Shown here piece after piece: positions 34,463-44,313 of a DNA stretch of 64,000 nt. Origin of the DNA: Polynucleobacter sp. AM-25C3 (lineage in GTDB: Bacteria; Pseudomonadota; Gammaproteobacteria; Burkholderiales; Burkholderiaceae); contig NZ_JACVOS010000005.1 in assembly GCF_018882335.1 (NCBI RefSeq), forward strand, positions 124,001-188,000, given 5' to 3'. The notes under the pieces were generated by a model. That model ran no database searches, was not told where the DNA came from, and saw nothing but the letters and a program-made list of their open reading frames with translations. Each line of letters begins with the position of its first letter. The first letter of the stretch is position 1. Made by a program: the position numbers and the translations under genes.

Positions 34463-35463
34463 TGGGCGCTTCCAATCTGACAATGAATCAGTCCAGCAAT
34501 ACAAATAAGCGGACCGCTTTAATTTGCGGTGTAAGCGGTCAGGACGGCAGTTACTTGGCCGAGTTGCTTTTGCAAAAAGGCTACACCGTTTTTGGTACTT
34601 CCAGAGACGTACAGGGCTCTTCTTTCTCGAACCTTGAAAAACTTGGCATCAAAGATCAGATTAGTTACATCTCGATGGTTCCGGAAGATTTTCGGAGTGT
34701 GTTGGTTGCCTTGCGCAAGAGCAATCCTGATGAGATTTACTATTTAGCGGGCCAGTCTTCCGTAGGCTTATCTTTTGAGCAACCTGCTGAAACGATTCAG
34801 AGTATTACCTTAGGAACTCTCAATATCCTAGAGGGTTGCCGAATAATGGAAGAGAAGAGCGGGCAAATTAAGATTTATCACGCTGGCTCTGGTGAGTGTT
34901 TTGGTGATACGCATGGCGAGCCAGCAAATGAGTCGACACCGTTTTACCCAATGAGCCCTTATGCAGTTGCAAAAACATCTGCCTATTGGTTGGTGAATAA
35001 CTACCGCGATGCATATGGTTTATTTGCCTGTACTGGTATTTTGTTTAATCATGAATCTCCCTTGCGCCCAGAGCGCTTTGTAACGCAGAAAATTATTCGA
35101 GCGGTAAAACGTATTGCTCAGGGTAGCAAAGAGAGGTTAAAGCTCGGTCGCTTAGATATTGCTAGGGATTGGGGCTGGGCTCCAGAATATGTCGAGGCGA
35201 TGTGGTTGATGCTGCAACAAGAGAAACCAGAAGACTTTGTTATAGCCACTGGTACCACTATTACTCTCGAAGAGTTTGTAAAAACCGCATTTGAGCAAGC
35301 CAACTTGAATTGGAAAGATCATGTTCTCCAAGATCCCAGCTTGTTTCGTCCCACCGATTTGGCAATTGGAAGGGCCGACGCTAGTAAGGCACAAAATGTA
35401 TTGGGTTGGAAGGCCTCCACCAAGGGTATTGAGGTGGTGAAAAGAATGTACCAATCTTTATAA
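34462..35463 (+). CDS. GDP-mannose 4,6-dehydratase-like SDR enzyme (GMD paralog)
   Basis: 333 residues of the GMD branch of extended SDRs: NAD(P) motif [15 protein letters not shown], the catalytic region GSGECFG (Glu kept, the usual Thr replaced by Ser) and YAVAK with Tyr and Lys. LFNHESPLRPERFVTQK is GMD-like. It is shorter than true Gmd (next gene) and lacks its RYYRPTEVE form, having FRPTDLAIG. It could be a dehydratase for a related GDP-sugar or a reductase such as Rmd. Starts inside the manC stop codon. Confidence 0.75.
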   Translation: MGASNLTMNQSSNTNKRTALICGVSGQDGSYLAELLLQKGYTVFGTSRDVQGSSFSNLEKLGIKDQISYISMVPEDFRSVLVALRKSNPDEIYYLAGQSSVGLSFEQPAETIQSITLGTLNILEGCRIMEEKSGQIKIYHAGSGECFGDTHGEPANESTPFYPMSPYAVAKTSAYWLVNNYRDAYGLFACTGILFNHESPLRPERFVTQKIIRAVKRIAQGSKERLKLGRLDIARDWGWAPEYVEAMWLMLQQEKPEDFVIATGTTITLEEFVKTAFEQANLNWKDHVLQDPSLFRPTDLAIGRADASKAQNVLGWKASTKGIEVVKRMYQSL

Positions 35464-35520
35464 TGACTTCTCTAAGAAGCTTAACTTGATTTAATCGATC
35501 TAAATAATAAAACTGAAGCT

Positions 35521-36651
35521 ATGAAAAATAATCAAAAAGTCGCCCTTATCACCGGCATCACCGGCCAAGATGGTTCTTACCTTGCTGAGTTCCTGTTAGA
35601 AAAGGGTTACATCGTTCACGGTATTAAGCGCCGCGCCTCTTCTTTTAATACCGAGCGCATCGATCATTTATATCAAGACCCGCATGTCAATCACCCAGAT
35701 TTAATCTTGCACTACGGTGATTTGACGGATACCAGTAATTTGGTGCGCATTATTCAAGAATGCCAGCCCGACGAGATTTATAACTTGGGCGCGCAATCGC
35801 ATGTAGCTGTTTCTTTTGAATCACCTGAGTACACAGCTGATGTAGATGCAATGGGCCCACTGCGGATGCTGGAAGCTATTCGCATCCTCGGTCTGGAAAA
35901 GAAAACCCGCTTCTATCAAGCCTCGACTTCTGAGCTCTATGGCTTGGTGCAAGAAATCCCCCAAAAAGAAACCACTCCGTTTTATCCAAGAAGCCCTTAT
36001 GCAGTAGCCAAGATGTATGCCTACTGGATTACCGTGAACTATCGTGAAGCGTATGGCATGTATGCCTGTAATGGCATCCTCTTTAATCATGAATCTAAGC
36101 GCCGAGGTGAGACTTTTGTCACGCGTAAGGTGACTCGTGGTTTAGCGAATATTTCCCAGGGCTTGGAGAAATGTCTGTTCATGGGCAATATCGATGCCCT
36201 GCGAGACTGGGGTCATGCCAAAGACTATGTGCGTATGCAGTGGTTGATGCTCCAGCAAGACAAACCAGAAGATTTTGTGATTGCTACTGGGGTGCAGTTC
36301 ACCGTCAGAGAATTTATTATCCGTAGCGCCAAACAGTTGGGCATTACGCTCAAGTTTGAAGGCACTGCTGAAAATGAAAAAGCCATCGTTGCTAGTATTG
36401 ATGGCGACAAAGCCCCGGCACTAAAAGTAGGTGATGTGATTGTGCAGATCGACCCACGCTATTACCGACCAACTGAAGTGGAAACATTATTAGGTGATCC
36501 CACTAAAGCAAAAACAAAGCTGGGCTGGGTTCCAGAAATCACCCTCGATCAAATGATTGTGGAGATGGTGGCAAATGATTTAGAAAAGGCCAAGCAGCAT
36601 GCTTTACTAGAAAAGCATGGTTACTCAGTCGCGGTTGGTAAAGAGAATTAA
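35521..36651 (+). CDS. gmd: GDP-mannose 4,6-dehydratase
   Basis: 376 residues, standard length. [19 protein letters not shown], the catalytic STSELYG and [12 protein letters not shown], and the GDP-binding [17 protein letters not shown] and [16 protein letters not shown] motifs are all intact. It makes GDP-4-keto-6-deoxymannose, the precursor of GDP-fucose, rhamnose and perosamine. Followed by fcl after 40 bases. Confidence 0.95.
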   Translation: MKNNQKVALITGITGQDGSYLAEFLLEKGYIVHGIKRRASSFNTERIDHLYQDPHVNHPDLILHYGDLTDTSNLVRIIQECQPDEIYNLGAQSHVAVSFESPEYTADVDAMGPLRMLEAIRILGLEKKTRFYQASTSELYGLVQEIPQKETTPFYPRSPYAVAKMYAYWITVNYREAYGMYACNGILFNHESKRRGETFVTRKVTRGLANISQGLEKCLFMGNIDALRDWGHAKDYVRMQWLMLQQDKPEDFVIATGVQFTVREFIIRSAKQLGITLKFEGTAENEKAIVASIDGDKAPALKVGDVIVQIDPRYYRPTEVETLLGDPTKAKTKLGWVPEITLDQMIVEMVANDLEKAKQHALLEKHGYSVAVGKEN

Positions 36652-36691
36652 ATCCAAAATATCAATACAGAAATAAGATAAATAGACAAGC

Positions 36692-37666
36692 ATGGATTTC
36701 AATCAAAAGATTTATGTAGCCGGTCATCGCGGGATGGTGGGCTCAGCAATCGTTCGCAATCTGCAAGCCAAGGGCTACAACAATATTGTCACCAGAACGC
36801 ATTCTGAGTTGGATTTAACCAATCAGTCACAAGTAGCCAGTTTCTTTGAAGCTGAAAAACCAGACCAAGTCTATCTTGCTGCTGCAAAAGTAGGCGGCAT
36901 TCATGCGAACAATACTTATCCGGCTGAGTTCATTTATGACAACCTGATGGTGCAGAATAATGTTATTCATCAGGCATTTCTTAGTGGTGTAAAAAAGCTG
37001 TTATTTTTGGGTTCAAGCTGTATTTATCCCAAGCTTGCTCCCCAGCCTATGTCTGAGGATGCGCTCTTAATGGGTAAGTTAGAGCCAACCAATGAGCCCT
37101 ATGCGATTGCGAAGATTGCCGGCATCAAGATGTGTGAAAGTTATAACCGCCAGTATGGCCAAAGCCATAGGGTGGATTACCGCTCGGTCATGCCCACCAA
37201 CCTCTATGGCCCTGGAGATAATTACCACCCCGAAAATAGCCATGTGATTCCGGCGCTCATTAGGCGATTTCATGAGGCGAAGGTGGCTAATGCACCTGAA
37301 GTAGTGATTTGGGGTACGGGAACACCTAAGCGCGAGTTTCTGTATGTGGATGACATGGCTGCAGCGTCGGTATTTGTGATGGATCTGGATAAGGCGATCT
37401 ATGATCAGCACACATCGCCAATGGAAAGTCATATCAATGTGGGATATGGCAGTGATGTCACGATTGCAGATTTGGCAAAAGCGGTTGGTAATGCTGTTGG
37501 CTATCAAGGAAATATCGCTTTTGATACCAGCAAGCCTGACGGTACTCCACGCAAGTGGATGGATTCCTCTAAATTAAATCAATTGGGCTGGACTCCGAGG
37601 GTTGAGTTAGCACAGGGCTTGATGAATGCCTATGCTGAATTTTTAGCTGGTCACAGAGATGGCTAG
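36692..37666 (+). CDS. fcl: GDP-L-fucose synthase
   Basis: 324 residues. [42 protein letters not shown] and [10 protein letters not shown] (catalytic Tyr/Lys) are hallmarks of WcaG/Fcl, which epimerises and reduces the Gmd product to GDP-L-fucose. A short insertion near [18 protein letters not shown] is typical of one branch of the family. A second fcl homologue lies at 44314. Confidence 0.94.
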   Translation: MDFNQKIYVAGHRGMVGSAIVRNLQAKGYNNIVTRTHSELDLTNQSQVASFFEAEKPDQVYLAAAKVGGIHANNTYPAEFIYDNLMVQNNVIHQAFLSGVKKLLFLGSSCIYPKLAPQPMSEDALLMGKLEPTNEPYAIAKIAGIKMCESYNRQYGQSHRVDYRSVMPTNLYGPGDNYHPENSHVIPALIRRFHEAKVANAPEVVIWGTGTPKREFLYVDDMAAASVFVMDLDKAIYDQHTSPMESHINVGYGSDVTIADLAKAVGNAVGYQGNIAFDTSKPDGTPRKWMDSSKLNQLGWTPRVELAQGLMNAYAEFLAGHRDG

Positions 37667-38537
37667 TCAATTGCCAGTGATAGCTCAGGTGATATCCGTT
37701 TGCTCCTCCAAGGATATTGACGTCTGGACTGTGGCCGCAAAGCATGTTGTGCAATTTATCAAGGCGGACTCTTATTTGGTAATTGTTCCAGATAAAGAGG
37801 TTGAGCTATTTTCTAAGGTGACTTGCGCGCCATACCACGTCAAGCCTGAATCTGATTACGTTGGTGATGCCAAGGCAAGAATTGCCCAAATGCTAGATAG
37901 TACAAATCAACATCGAGTGGGGTGGTATTTACAGCAGTTCATCAAAATTGCTGCGGTGTTGACTCACAAGGATAGTGATGTCGTATTGATATGGGATGCC
38001 GATACCGTCCCCTTAAAGAATTTGGAATTTATTGGTACTAATGGGCAGCTAGTCTATTACCGCGGTGAAGAGTTTAGAAAATCGTATTTTGATTTTCTGG
38101 AGAGAGCATTAGGCTTGAAGCGTACGCAGACATTTTCATTCATTGCGCAAAGCCTTGTTCTGAAAGTGGCTTGGGCACGCGAATTGTTTCAGTCTTTGGA
38201 AAAAAATGCGCAACTTCCTTGGATGGATGCCATTTTGTCTTATGTAGATCCATCAGAGCCCGCTGGATTTGCTGAGTTTGAAACCCTAGGAACTTGGATC
38301 TGGCATCACCATCGCAATGATATTGTGATTAGTGACCGCCCTTGGTATCGCAATGGATTAAGTTTAGTGGGCAATCCACTCAAGCTTTCTGCGGCAGTAT
38401 GGCGCGGCTTAGCTAATTCTTATGACTTTATTAGCTTCGAGGCATGGGATCTCAAATTGGGTATTCGCAATCAGCTAAAGATGGCGATGAGAAGGTTTTT
38501 ATTGGGCCTGCAATCTTCAACAGGGGCTAAGGTCTAA
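37659..38537 (+). CDS. putative glycosyltransferase (DUF6492-like)
   Basis: 292 residues, soluble. [14 protein letters not shown] supplies a DxD motif as in GT-A enzymes that use nucleotide sugars; [13 protein letters not shown] and a region rich in Trp follow. It overlaps fcl by 8 bases and lies among polysaccharide genes, so a sugar-transfer role is likely. Donor and acceptor cannot be told from sequence. Confidence 0.6.
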   Translation: MASQLPVIAQVISVCSSKDIDVWTVAAKHVVQFIKADSYLVIVPDKEVELFSKVTCAPYHVKPESDYVGDAKARIAQMLDSTNQHRVGWYLQQFIKIAAVLTHKDSDVVLIWDADTVPLKNLEFIGTNGQLVYYRGEEFRKSYFDFLERALGLKRTQTFSFIAQSLVLKVAWARELFQSLEKNAQLPWMDAILSYVDPSEPAGFAEFETLGTWIWHHHRNDIVISDRPWYRNGLSLVGNPLKLSAAVWRGLANSYDFISFEAWDLKLGIRNQLKMAMRRFLLGLQSSTGAKV

Positions 38538-38592
38538 ACGGTTTCTAGTTATCAAATAGCTAGTATCAATATACATAGGTTAATACGAATAC

Positions 38593-39480
38593 ATGTCTAC
38601 CCTTCATAGTAAGAAGAAATTCTTAGGTAAGTTGCGTAATTTAATCAACTTGCCATATCAGTTAAAAGATTTTGAAAATTCAATTAAATATTTTCAAAAT
38701 CTCCAGCTCTTGGATCAAACCAAGGCGCTGCAGGCAGCCAGCAAAAACCCTCTGAATCAGTTTGGAAAGAAATGCTTTTCCCAAACCGATGAGGATGGCA
38801 TTACTTTAGAAATTCTCCGAAGAATCAATGGTCTGAGTGACGGTGTCTATTTGGAGCTAGGCGTTGGCGATGGTATGGAGAACAACACCCTCATTTTGGC
38901 CGCTTTAGGCTGGAAGGGTATTTGGATCGGCGCTCAAGAATTATTATTTGATGTCAAAAAAACTAGTCAGGACCGATTTCAATATATTAAGGAGTGGATT
39001 ACCCTGGAAAATGTTGCCGCTCTGGCAAAGAGGGGTTTGGCAAATCTGCAGCAGGATAAGGTTGATGTGATATCGCTTGATTTGGATGGCAATGATATTT
39101 ACCTAGCGGAAGCCATGCTAGATGCAGGACTTAGACCCAAACTATTCATTGTGGAATACAACGGTAAATTTCCACCACCGGTTGAGTTCAAGATTGATTA
39201 CAACCCCTCTCATGAATGGGTGGGCGACGACTATTTTGGCGCCTCATTAGCCAGCTTTAATAGTTTGCTTGAGAAATTCAATTACAGGTTGGTTTGCTGC
39301 AATTCTCATACTGGATCCAATGCATTCTTTGTTGATCGCGCATATGGGCACCTATTTGATGATATTCCTGTAGAGCTCAATGATCTATATGTCGGGCCGC
39401 GCTACTTTTTGTATGATCGCCATGGGCATCCACCAGCTGTGGCAACTGTCCAGAAGATTATGTCTGACTGCAATTATTGA
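38593..39480 (+). CDS. FkbM-like SAM-dependent methyltransferase
   Basis: 295 residues. The SAM-binding GVYLELGVGDGMENNTLIL is near residue 95, and VDVISLDLDGNDIYLAE resembles the FkbM Asp-containing motif. The N-terminal 60 residues are helical. A sugar O-methyltransferase role is plausible given the neighbours. The next gene starts in its stop codon. Confidence 0.6.
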   Translation: MSTLHSKKKFLGKLRNLINLPYQLKDFENSIKYFQNLQLLDQTKALQAASKNPLNQFGKKCFSQTDEDGITLEILRRINGLSDGVYLELGVGDGMENNTLILAALGWKGIWIGAQELLFDVKKTSQDRFQYIKEWITLENVAALAKRGLANLQQDKVDVISLDLDGNDIYLAEAMLDAGLRPKLFIVEYNGKFPPPVEFKIDYNPSHEWVGDDYFGASLASFNSLLEKFNYRLVCCNSHTGSNAFFVDRAYGHLFDDIPVELNDLYVGPRYFLYDRHGHPPAVATVQKIMSDCNY

Positions 39481-40943
39481 GGCTCACTGTACAAGTGACT
39501 GCAAACCTCAATCATCACCTTTTAGAAATTCGGCGCCCTTCAGGCGTGCTGGTGACCGCCTTATGTGTGTTGTCTGCCATTCTCTATGGGGTGTGGATTC
39601 TTCCAAACACGATTTTTATTCGAAATTTCAGCTTAATCGTAGGAGCATTTTTAAGTCTTTTTATTATTTTTCCTAATTGGCGAATCTTGATCCAGCGGCG
39701 CGCTGCGCCCATCGCACTCATGGTCTTGCTATTGATTTGGGTAAGCATCCATCTTTTTTTTATTGGAGTGGATTACGAGGGGCAATATGCTGAGTACACC
39801 AAGATCTGGAAAAAAATAGCATTAAGCATCCCCTTTGCTTTAGGTCTTGGCTTGGGCTTATTGAGTTATGCAAATGATCCCGTTAAAACAAGGCGTTATT
39901 GGAATATCGTATTTATTGGACTGCTCTTGCCGGCGGTTACTTATTTTGTGAAGTGGGGCACTACCCTGATGGGTCAAAAATATGGTTTTGCCGTGCCTAT
40001 TTATTTGATCCTAGATCCGGATCATATGGGCAGTCAAATGGGTATTTCGCGAGCATGGTATGTTTTCTTTTGCTTACCTGCGGTAGCAGTCAGCATTGGT
40101 TTGGTGGTGATGCGCTTAAAGAATAAGACTTTCAGCTTTTTCAATAGTTTCTTATATTTAGCCTGTATTCCATTCACGCTACTCATTTTTTATATTGAAA
40201 ACGATCGCCTAGGGACATTTTTTAGCCTGGCTTTATTGCTGACGGCATTCATATTGATTGGTTTGGCTGTAGTGCGCAATTTCTCTTGGTTGACTCTAGC
40301 CATCTTTTTGCTTGCTATATGCTCTTCTGCATGGATCTTATGGGGATCTTTTAAGCAAAATTCACAATGGCTATCACTGATCGCAGATACCAAGGTCGCA
40401 GTTCAACAGGTGGATCGGCTAGACAATTGGCGCTATAACCGTATCCAAGCGAAGGGTTACCCATTAAACGACTTGGGTCAGCCCGTGAGTGCGTCTAACT
40501 ATGAACGAATTTCTTGGGCCATTGTAGGCACTCGGTTTGTAGTTGAGCGGCCGCTGGGTTATGGGTTATTGAGTTTATCTTTTGGTAGGCTCTGCAAAGA
40601 AAAGTGGCCCGATTCAGAGATGAGCTGGAGTCACAGTGCCTGGCTAGACTTTACGTTGGGATACGGCCTTCCTGGCCTATTTCTATTGGGGGCAGCAATC
40701 CTTTTAACTTGGAGTAATAGCAAGGCATCGCCCGCACCTTGGCTATTGATTGGACGCTGGGCTTTGCCCATTCTATCCGCCGTCTTTTTAGTAAAAGAAA
40801 TTTCCTCGGAAGTCTTTGTAAATGCCTTTATTTTCCTGATTGTTTTTACTTCAACCTTGAGTTTGAAGGTAAAGATCTCTTCGGCTTCCCGCGTCGATGA
40901 CTCAGGTGGAATTGGGAAGCCAATTCCACCTACAAACCATTAA
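39477..40943 (+). CDS. O-antigen ligase/polymerase-like integral membrane protein
   Basis: 488 residues, about 11-12 hydrophobic helices, with a large periplasmic loop (about 300-375: WLSLIADTKVAVQQVDRLD...). The loop precedes the GYGLLSLSFGRL and WSHSAWLDFTLGYGLPGLFLL region typical of the Wzy_C/WaaL family, including the conserved His. It likely ligates or polymerises lipid-linked glycan. Start TTG overlaps the previous stop as TTGA. Confidence 0.75.
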   Translation: MRLTVQVTANLNHHLLEIRRPSGVLVTALCVLSAILYGVWILPNTIFIRNFSLIVGAFLSLFIIFPNWRILIQRRAAPIALMVLLLIWVSIHLFFIGVDYEGQYAEYTKIWKKIALSIPFALGLGLGLLSYANDPVKTRRYWNIVFIGLLLPAVTYFVKWGTTLMGQKYGFAVPIYLILDPDHMGSQMGISRAWYVFFCLPAVAVSIGLVVMRLKNKTFSFFNSFLYLACIPFTLLIFYIENDRLGTFFSLALLLTAFILIGLAVVRNFSWLTLAIFLLAICSSAWILWGSFKQNSQWLSLIADTKVAVQQVDRLDNWRYNRIQAKGYPLNDLGQPVSASNYERISWAIVGTRFVVERPLGYGLLSLSFGRLCKEKWPDSEMSWSHSAWLDFTLGYGLPGLFLLGAAILLTWSNSKASPAPWLLIGRWALPILSAVFLVKEISSEVFVNAFIFLIVFTSTLSLKVKISSASRVDDSGGIGKPIPPTNH

Positions 40944-40948
40944 GCAAT

Positions 40949-41752
40949 ATGCAAAAACAGACAATACTTTCTCAGGTGATGGATCGATGCTTTAAGCCGT
41001 TTAAAAAGTTAGAGCGTTTCTTGGATGAAAAGATATTTAATCTCACCTTACTTAACCGCGCCGATTTACACACCCTGCCAGAAAAAATTTACTTAAGTCG
41101 ATTGCTTCCCTTCTTAAACGTGGACTGTGTATTTGATGTGGGGGCTAACAATGGGCAATATGCACAGATGCTCAGAAAGCATGTCGGGTATCAAGGGCGG
41201 ATTATTTCTTTTGAGCCCATCCCTTCTGCCGCGGATAAGATTAGAAAATTGGCCTTGCATGATCCGCTATGGACGGTTGAGCAAATTGCCCTTGATGAAG
41301 TTGGGGGTGTTGGCGAATTTAATATTATGCAAGGCGACCAATTTAGCTCATTGGGTACCCCAAGTCATGAGGCAAATGCTAATTTTCAAGATGCCAATAA
41401 GTCAATCAATATTATTCAAGTGCAAAAAGAAACGCTAGAAGAGGCTTATTCCCGACTAAAGGCCCAATATCAATTTGTAAGGCCATTTCTGAAAATGGAT
41501 ACACAAGGCTTTGATGTTCGGGTAGCTCGCGGTGGGAAAAACATCATCTCGAATTTTTTAGGTCTGCAAAGTGAGTTGGCAGTGCAAAAGCTCTATCAAG
41601 AATCCATTGATTTTAGGGAGGCCATTTCTTTTTATGAATCCCTTGGATTTACCTTGGGATCCCTAGTGCCCAATAATGGTGGGGGCTTTCCCGACATGGT
41701 AGAAATCGATTGCATCATGGTGAATGACGCCATGCTGGAAAAATCTTCCTAG
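40949..41752 (+). CDS. FkbM-family methyltransferase
   Basis: 267 residues. CVFDVGANNGQYAQML (SAM motif), ISFEPIPSAADKIR and PFLKMDTQGFDVRVARGG are the standard FkbM motifs. Probable O-methyltransferase acting on a cluster sugar. Converges on the leftward propeller gene. Confidence 0.85.
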   Translation: MQKQTILSQVMDRCFKPFKKLERFLDEKIFNLTLLNRADLHTLPEKIYLSRLLPFLNVDCVFDVGANNGQYAQMLRKHVGYQGRIISFEPIPSAADKIRKLALHDPLWTVEQIALDEVGGVGEFNIMQGDQFSSLGTPSHEANANFQDANKSINIIQVQKETLEEAYSRLKAQYQFVRPFLKMDTQGFDVRVARGGKNIISNFLGLQSELAVQKLYQESIDFREAISFYESLGFTLGSLVPNNGGGFPDMVEIDCIMVNDAMLEKSS

Positions 41753-41771
41753 ACTTGCTTAGGTAGACCCT

Positions 41772-42779
41772 CTAAATTGTCAGATAGCGCTCAATGACTC
41801 TATCCGGAATTCTAAGAACCCGGCAAGCGCGATCTGCCACTCCGTAAGACACGATAATTCCACCTTCATCTTGGCAAATGCCAGCCGCAAACTCGAGACC
41901 TTTTCTTTGCAGATAAAAAGGCTCACTGATTTCAAGTAACTCCAAGTCCTTGGTAAACCAAACAAAGCTGTGGGTATACGATCTTCTGCCATTCCACATA
42001 TTGGGTGCTTGATGTACTAGCCCCAGATACCCGCCTTGATATTCGATGAGCTGGGTGCCTCCCCTAGCATCATGGTTGGTGATCTTTCGAAGGCTTCCCT
42101 GAACAACCGCTGTTCTACCTTCAATTTTGATGAGGTTTAAAGGTGAGAAGCTATAGATTAAATTTAAGACCCCATCCTGAACTATGGGTGTCCAATTTTT
42201 CTCCAATGAAAATCCGGTGGGGGAGTCAAGGGAGATGGCATCAACCACTACATTCTTTTCAATGCAAAAAAGTACTTGTTTAACTACCTCTTTTTGCCCT
42301 TGTAGTTGGGCTGCTGCGCCAATCCCCCAAAGCTTATCTTGCCAATAAAATAAACGGGTATCGCTCATACAATGTTTGATGCAAAAGCCCGCATCTCGCA
42401 ATAAACGCTCGTCTAGCGCAGAGCTAGTAATCACCTTAAATGCATTGTCTAAGGTGTAGATATAGTTAATGTCATCAATTTTGGCGCTATTTTCAATGTA
42501 GTCAACATCGTCGTAACAGCGCAGACGTGATGATCTGGCTACCATGAGGTATCCGGATGGCGTTTTGATAATGCTCGGATTTACCGATGGATTAAGCCCC
42601 GATGTGCTGATTTTGATGGGATCGAGATCAAAAGATTGGGTTAAGACCTGTGCCGATGCCATGGCAATACGCCCAGCCAGCTCTGATTTATCGCGTTTAG
42701 ACATCCAGAGTTTTTGACGCCAATTCCGGCCAAAAATCAGCCTAAGCAGGAGGTGATCGATTCGAATGGGGTTTTTCAA
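41772..42779 (-). CDS. five-bladed beta-propeller protein, glycosidase/phosphorylase-like
   Basis: 335 residues, the only leftward gene in the polysaccharide cluster; start TTG 42779. Blade-like segments recur: NPSIIKTPSGYLMVARSSR, KNWTPIVQDGVLNLIYSFSPL, GGTQLIEYQGGYLGLVHQ and KGLEFAAGICQDEGGIIVSYGVAD. This resembles GH130/GH43-type propellers and the propeller domains attached to some glycosyltransferases. No signal peptide is seen. Enzymatic activity is unproven; a glycan-binding or remodelling role is a guess. Confidence 0.55.
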   Translation of the reverse strand: MKNPIRIDHLLLRLIFGRNWRQKLWMSKRDKSELAGRIAMASAQVLTQSFDLDPIKISTSGLNPSVNPSIIKTPSGYLMVARSSRLRCYDDVDYIENSAKIDDINYIYTLDNAFKVITSSALDERLLRDAGFCIKHCMSDTRLFYWQDKLWGIGAAAQLQGQKEVVKQVLFCIEKNVVVDAISLDSPTGFSLEKNWTPIVQDGVLNLIYSFSPLNLIKIEGRTAVVQGSLRKITNHDARGGTQLIEYQGGYLGLVHQAPNMWNGRRSYTHSFVWFTKDLELLEISEPFYLQRKGLEFAAGICQDEGGIIVSYGVADRACRVLRIPDRVIERYLTI

Positions 42780-43029
42780 TGGAATTTGCCCTAGAACGCA
42801 TTAAAGTTGGTCAATCTTGCGATCATATAGGATTGCCCAGAGAGCCAAAAGTGCCTGCCGCACAAAGCCCATCCCCAGAAAGGGCCGGTTTCTATCTTCA
42901 GGTAGGTTTTTAGCGATAAATAGAATTTACGCTGTATGAAGAGATTTTGAGGGATAAACCCGATTTAGCGAGGAAGACCCCTGAATTGTTTACAATATCC
43001 ATAACAAACCCCCAAATATATCAATAAGG

Positions 43030-44178
43030 TTGATGATGTCAGTAGATGTAAGGCCGGAAAACCCAGACTCAGAAATCTCCCTCCTGGATATCCTCTCATT
43101 CCTATCTGATTCCTGGAAAAAACTGGCCGCCGCCGCCCTAGCTGGAGCCGTGCTGGGCTTAGGTTTCTGGTTCCTGGTGGCCTCCTATCAGGTCAGCATC
43201 AACCTACGCAATAACGAGAGGCTCGGAATCCTGTCAATCAAGTCCCTCCAAGCCACGCTCCCCAACCTGGCCGCTGAAATCCTCGAAAAAAATCAGGCCC
43301 CCGAGGGCAAGGTAGGCCAGTACAGGTCCATGAGCAACCCCGAGTTCTGGAAAAAGGCCCTAACTCCAGTTTTCTCTCTCACCAAGGCCGACATCAAGGA
43401 CCTCGGGGCCGAGGTCAAGGATGCCAATAATTCGATCCTGTTCCTAGTGATTCAGGGGTCGGGCGGCTCCAAGGAGTCGGCGACCCAGAGTGCGGACGCA
43501 ATCACCCAGTTCTTTCGTGAGGGCGGGGCCTACATGGCCATCCGCGATCTGTTCTCGACCCAGAGGGCTGACTTCCTGGGCGCCCAGGCCAGGATCGAGT
43601 CCAAGGTGAACTCCACCCTGATCGAGCTCGAATACCAAAAGACCCGCCTTAAGAGCTTAGAGGATTTGGGCAAACGATTCCCGGTGGAGTCCCGCAGCTC
43701 CATCCAGGCATTTGACCCCAAGGACTCCGGCGCCAAGTACCTCCCAATCAACACCCAGATCATCGCGATCAACACCGACATCAACAACAACATCGAGAGC
43801 CTGTCCCGACTCAAGGATCACCAGGCACAGCAGGAGCAGATCAAGCTCTGGCTCGAGCGCTCGGGCGAGCTCATCGACAAGAGCTACAACGGACTCGAGC
43901 TCAACACGCAGCTCCTGGCGCTTGAGGCCAAGTTTCGGGGCGAGATCAAGAGCGCCGACCCCAAGGCCTTCGCCTTCGTGGACGACCTTCGCACCAGCCT
44001 ACTCTCCTATGAGGCCAGGTTCCGCTGGGGCCTGCTCCAGGACGGCACGCCAACGGCCAAAAAGCCCGGCATGCTCAAGTTCACTGCGGCCGGATTTATC
44101 GCGGCACTCTTTCTGGCGCTGGTGGCCCTCCTAGGCCAGCGGGTCTGGATCAACATCAAGGGCGTTGGCGCGAAATGA
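43030..44178 (+). CDS. Wzz-like polysaccharide chain-length determinant
   Basis: 382 residues: a short cytosolic start (ISLLDILSFLSDSWKK), a first membrane helix about 31-52, a long periplasmic coiled-coil region and a second helix about 350-370 (KFTAAGFIAALFLALVALLG). This is the Wzz/PCP topology. It sets O-antigen length. Base use is strikingly foreign: codons end mainly in G or C, and 39 of 60 bases at 43561-43620 are G or C. Confidence 0.8.
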   Translation: MMMSVDVRPENPDSEISLLDILSFLSDSWKKLAAAALAGAVLGLGFWFLVASYQVSINLRNNERLGILSIKSLQATLPNLAAEILEKNQAPEGKVGQYRSMSNPEFWKKALTPVFSLTKADIKDLGAEVKDANNSILFLVIQGSGGSKESATQSADAITQFFREGGAYMAIRDLFSTQRADFLGAQARIESKVNSTLIELEYQKTRLKSLEDLGKRFPVESRSSIQAFDPKDSGAKYLPINTQIIAINTDINNNIESLSRLKDHQAQQEQIKLWLERSGELIDKSYNGLELNTQLLALEAKFRGEIKSADPKAFAFVDDLRTSLLSYEARFRWGLLQDGTPTAKKPGMLKFTAAGFIAALFLALVALLGQRVWINIKGVGAK

Positions 44179-44313
44179 AAAGGGTGAGGAGTCGCTACCC
44201 AAGAGTCGAAGTGCACCTGCGCCCGGAAAGCAGTGCAAACTGGTGCGCGGGATCGGGCATTAGCGGGCTTGAGCCTTTGAGTATGAGTAATTAATTAGCA
44301 CTTTGATATTCCG

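Noticed and set aside
37079..37507. 142-residue - strand frame opposite fcl
   Set aside because: Shadow of a well-supported fcl gene; no recognisable domain.
43712..44134. 140-residue + strand open frame inside the Wzz-like gene
   Set aside because: It is in another frame of a GC-rich gene, where stops are rare; the translation is almost only Ser, Arg, Thr and Pro and has no family features.
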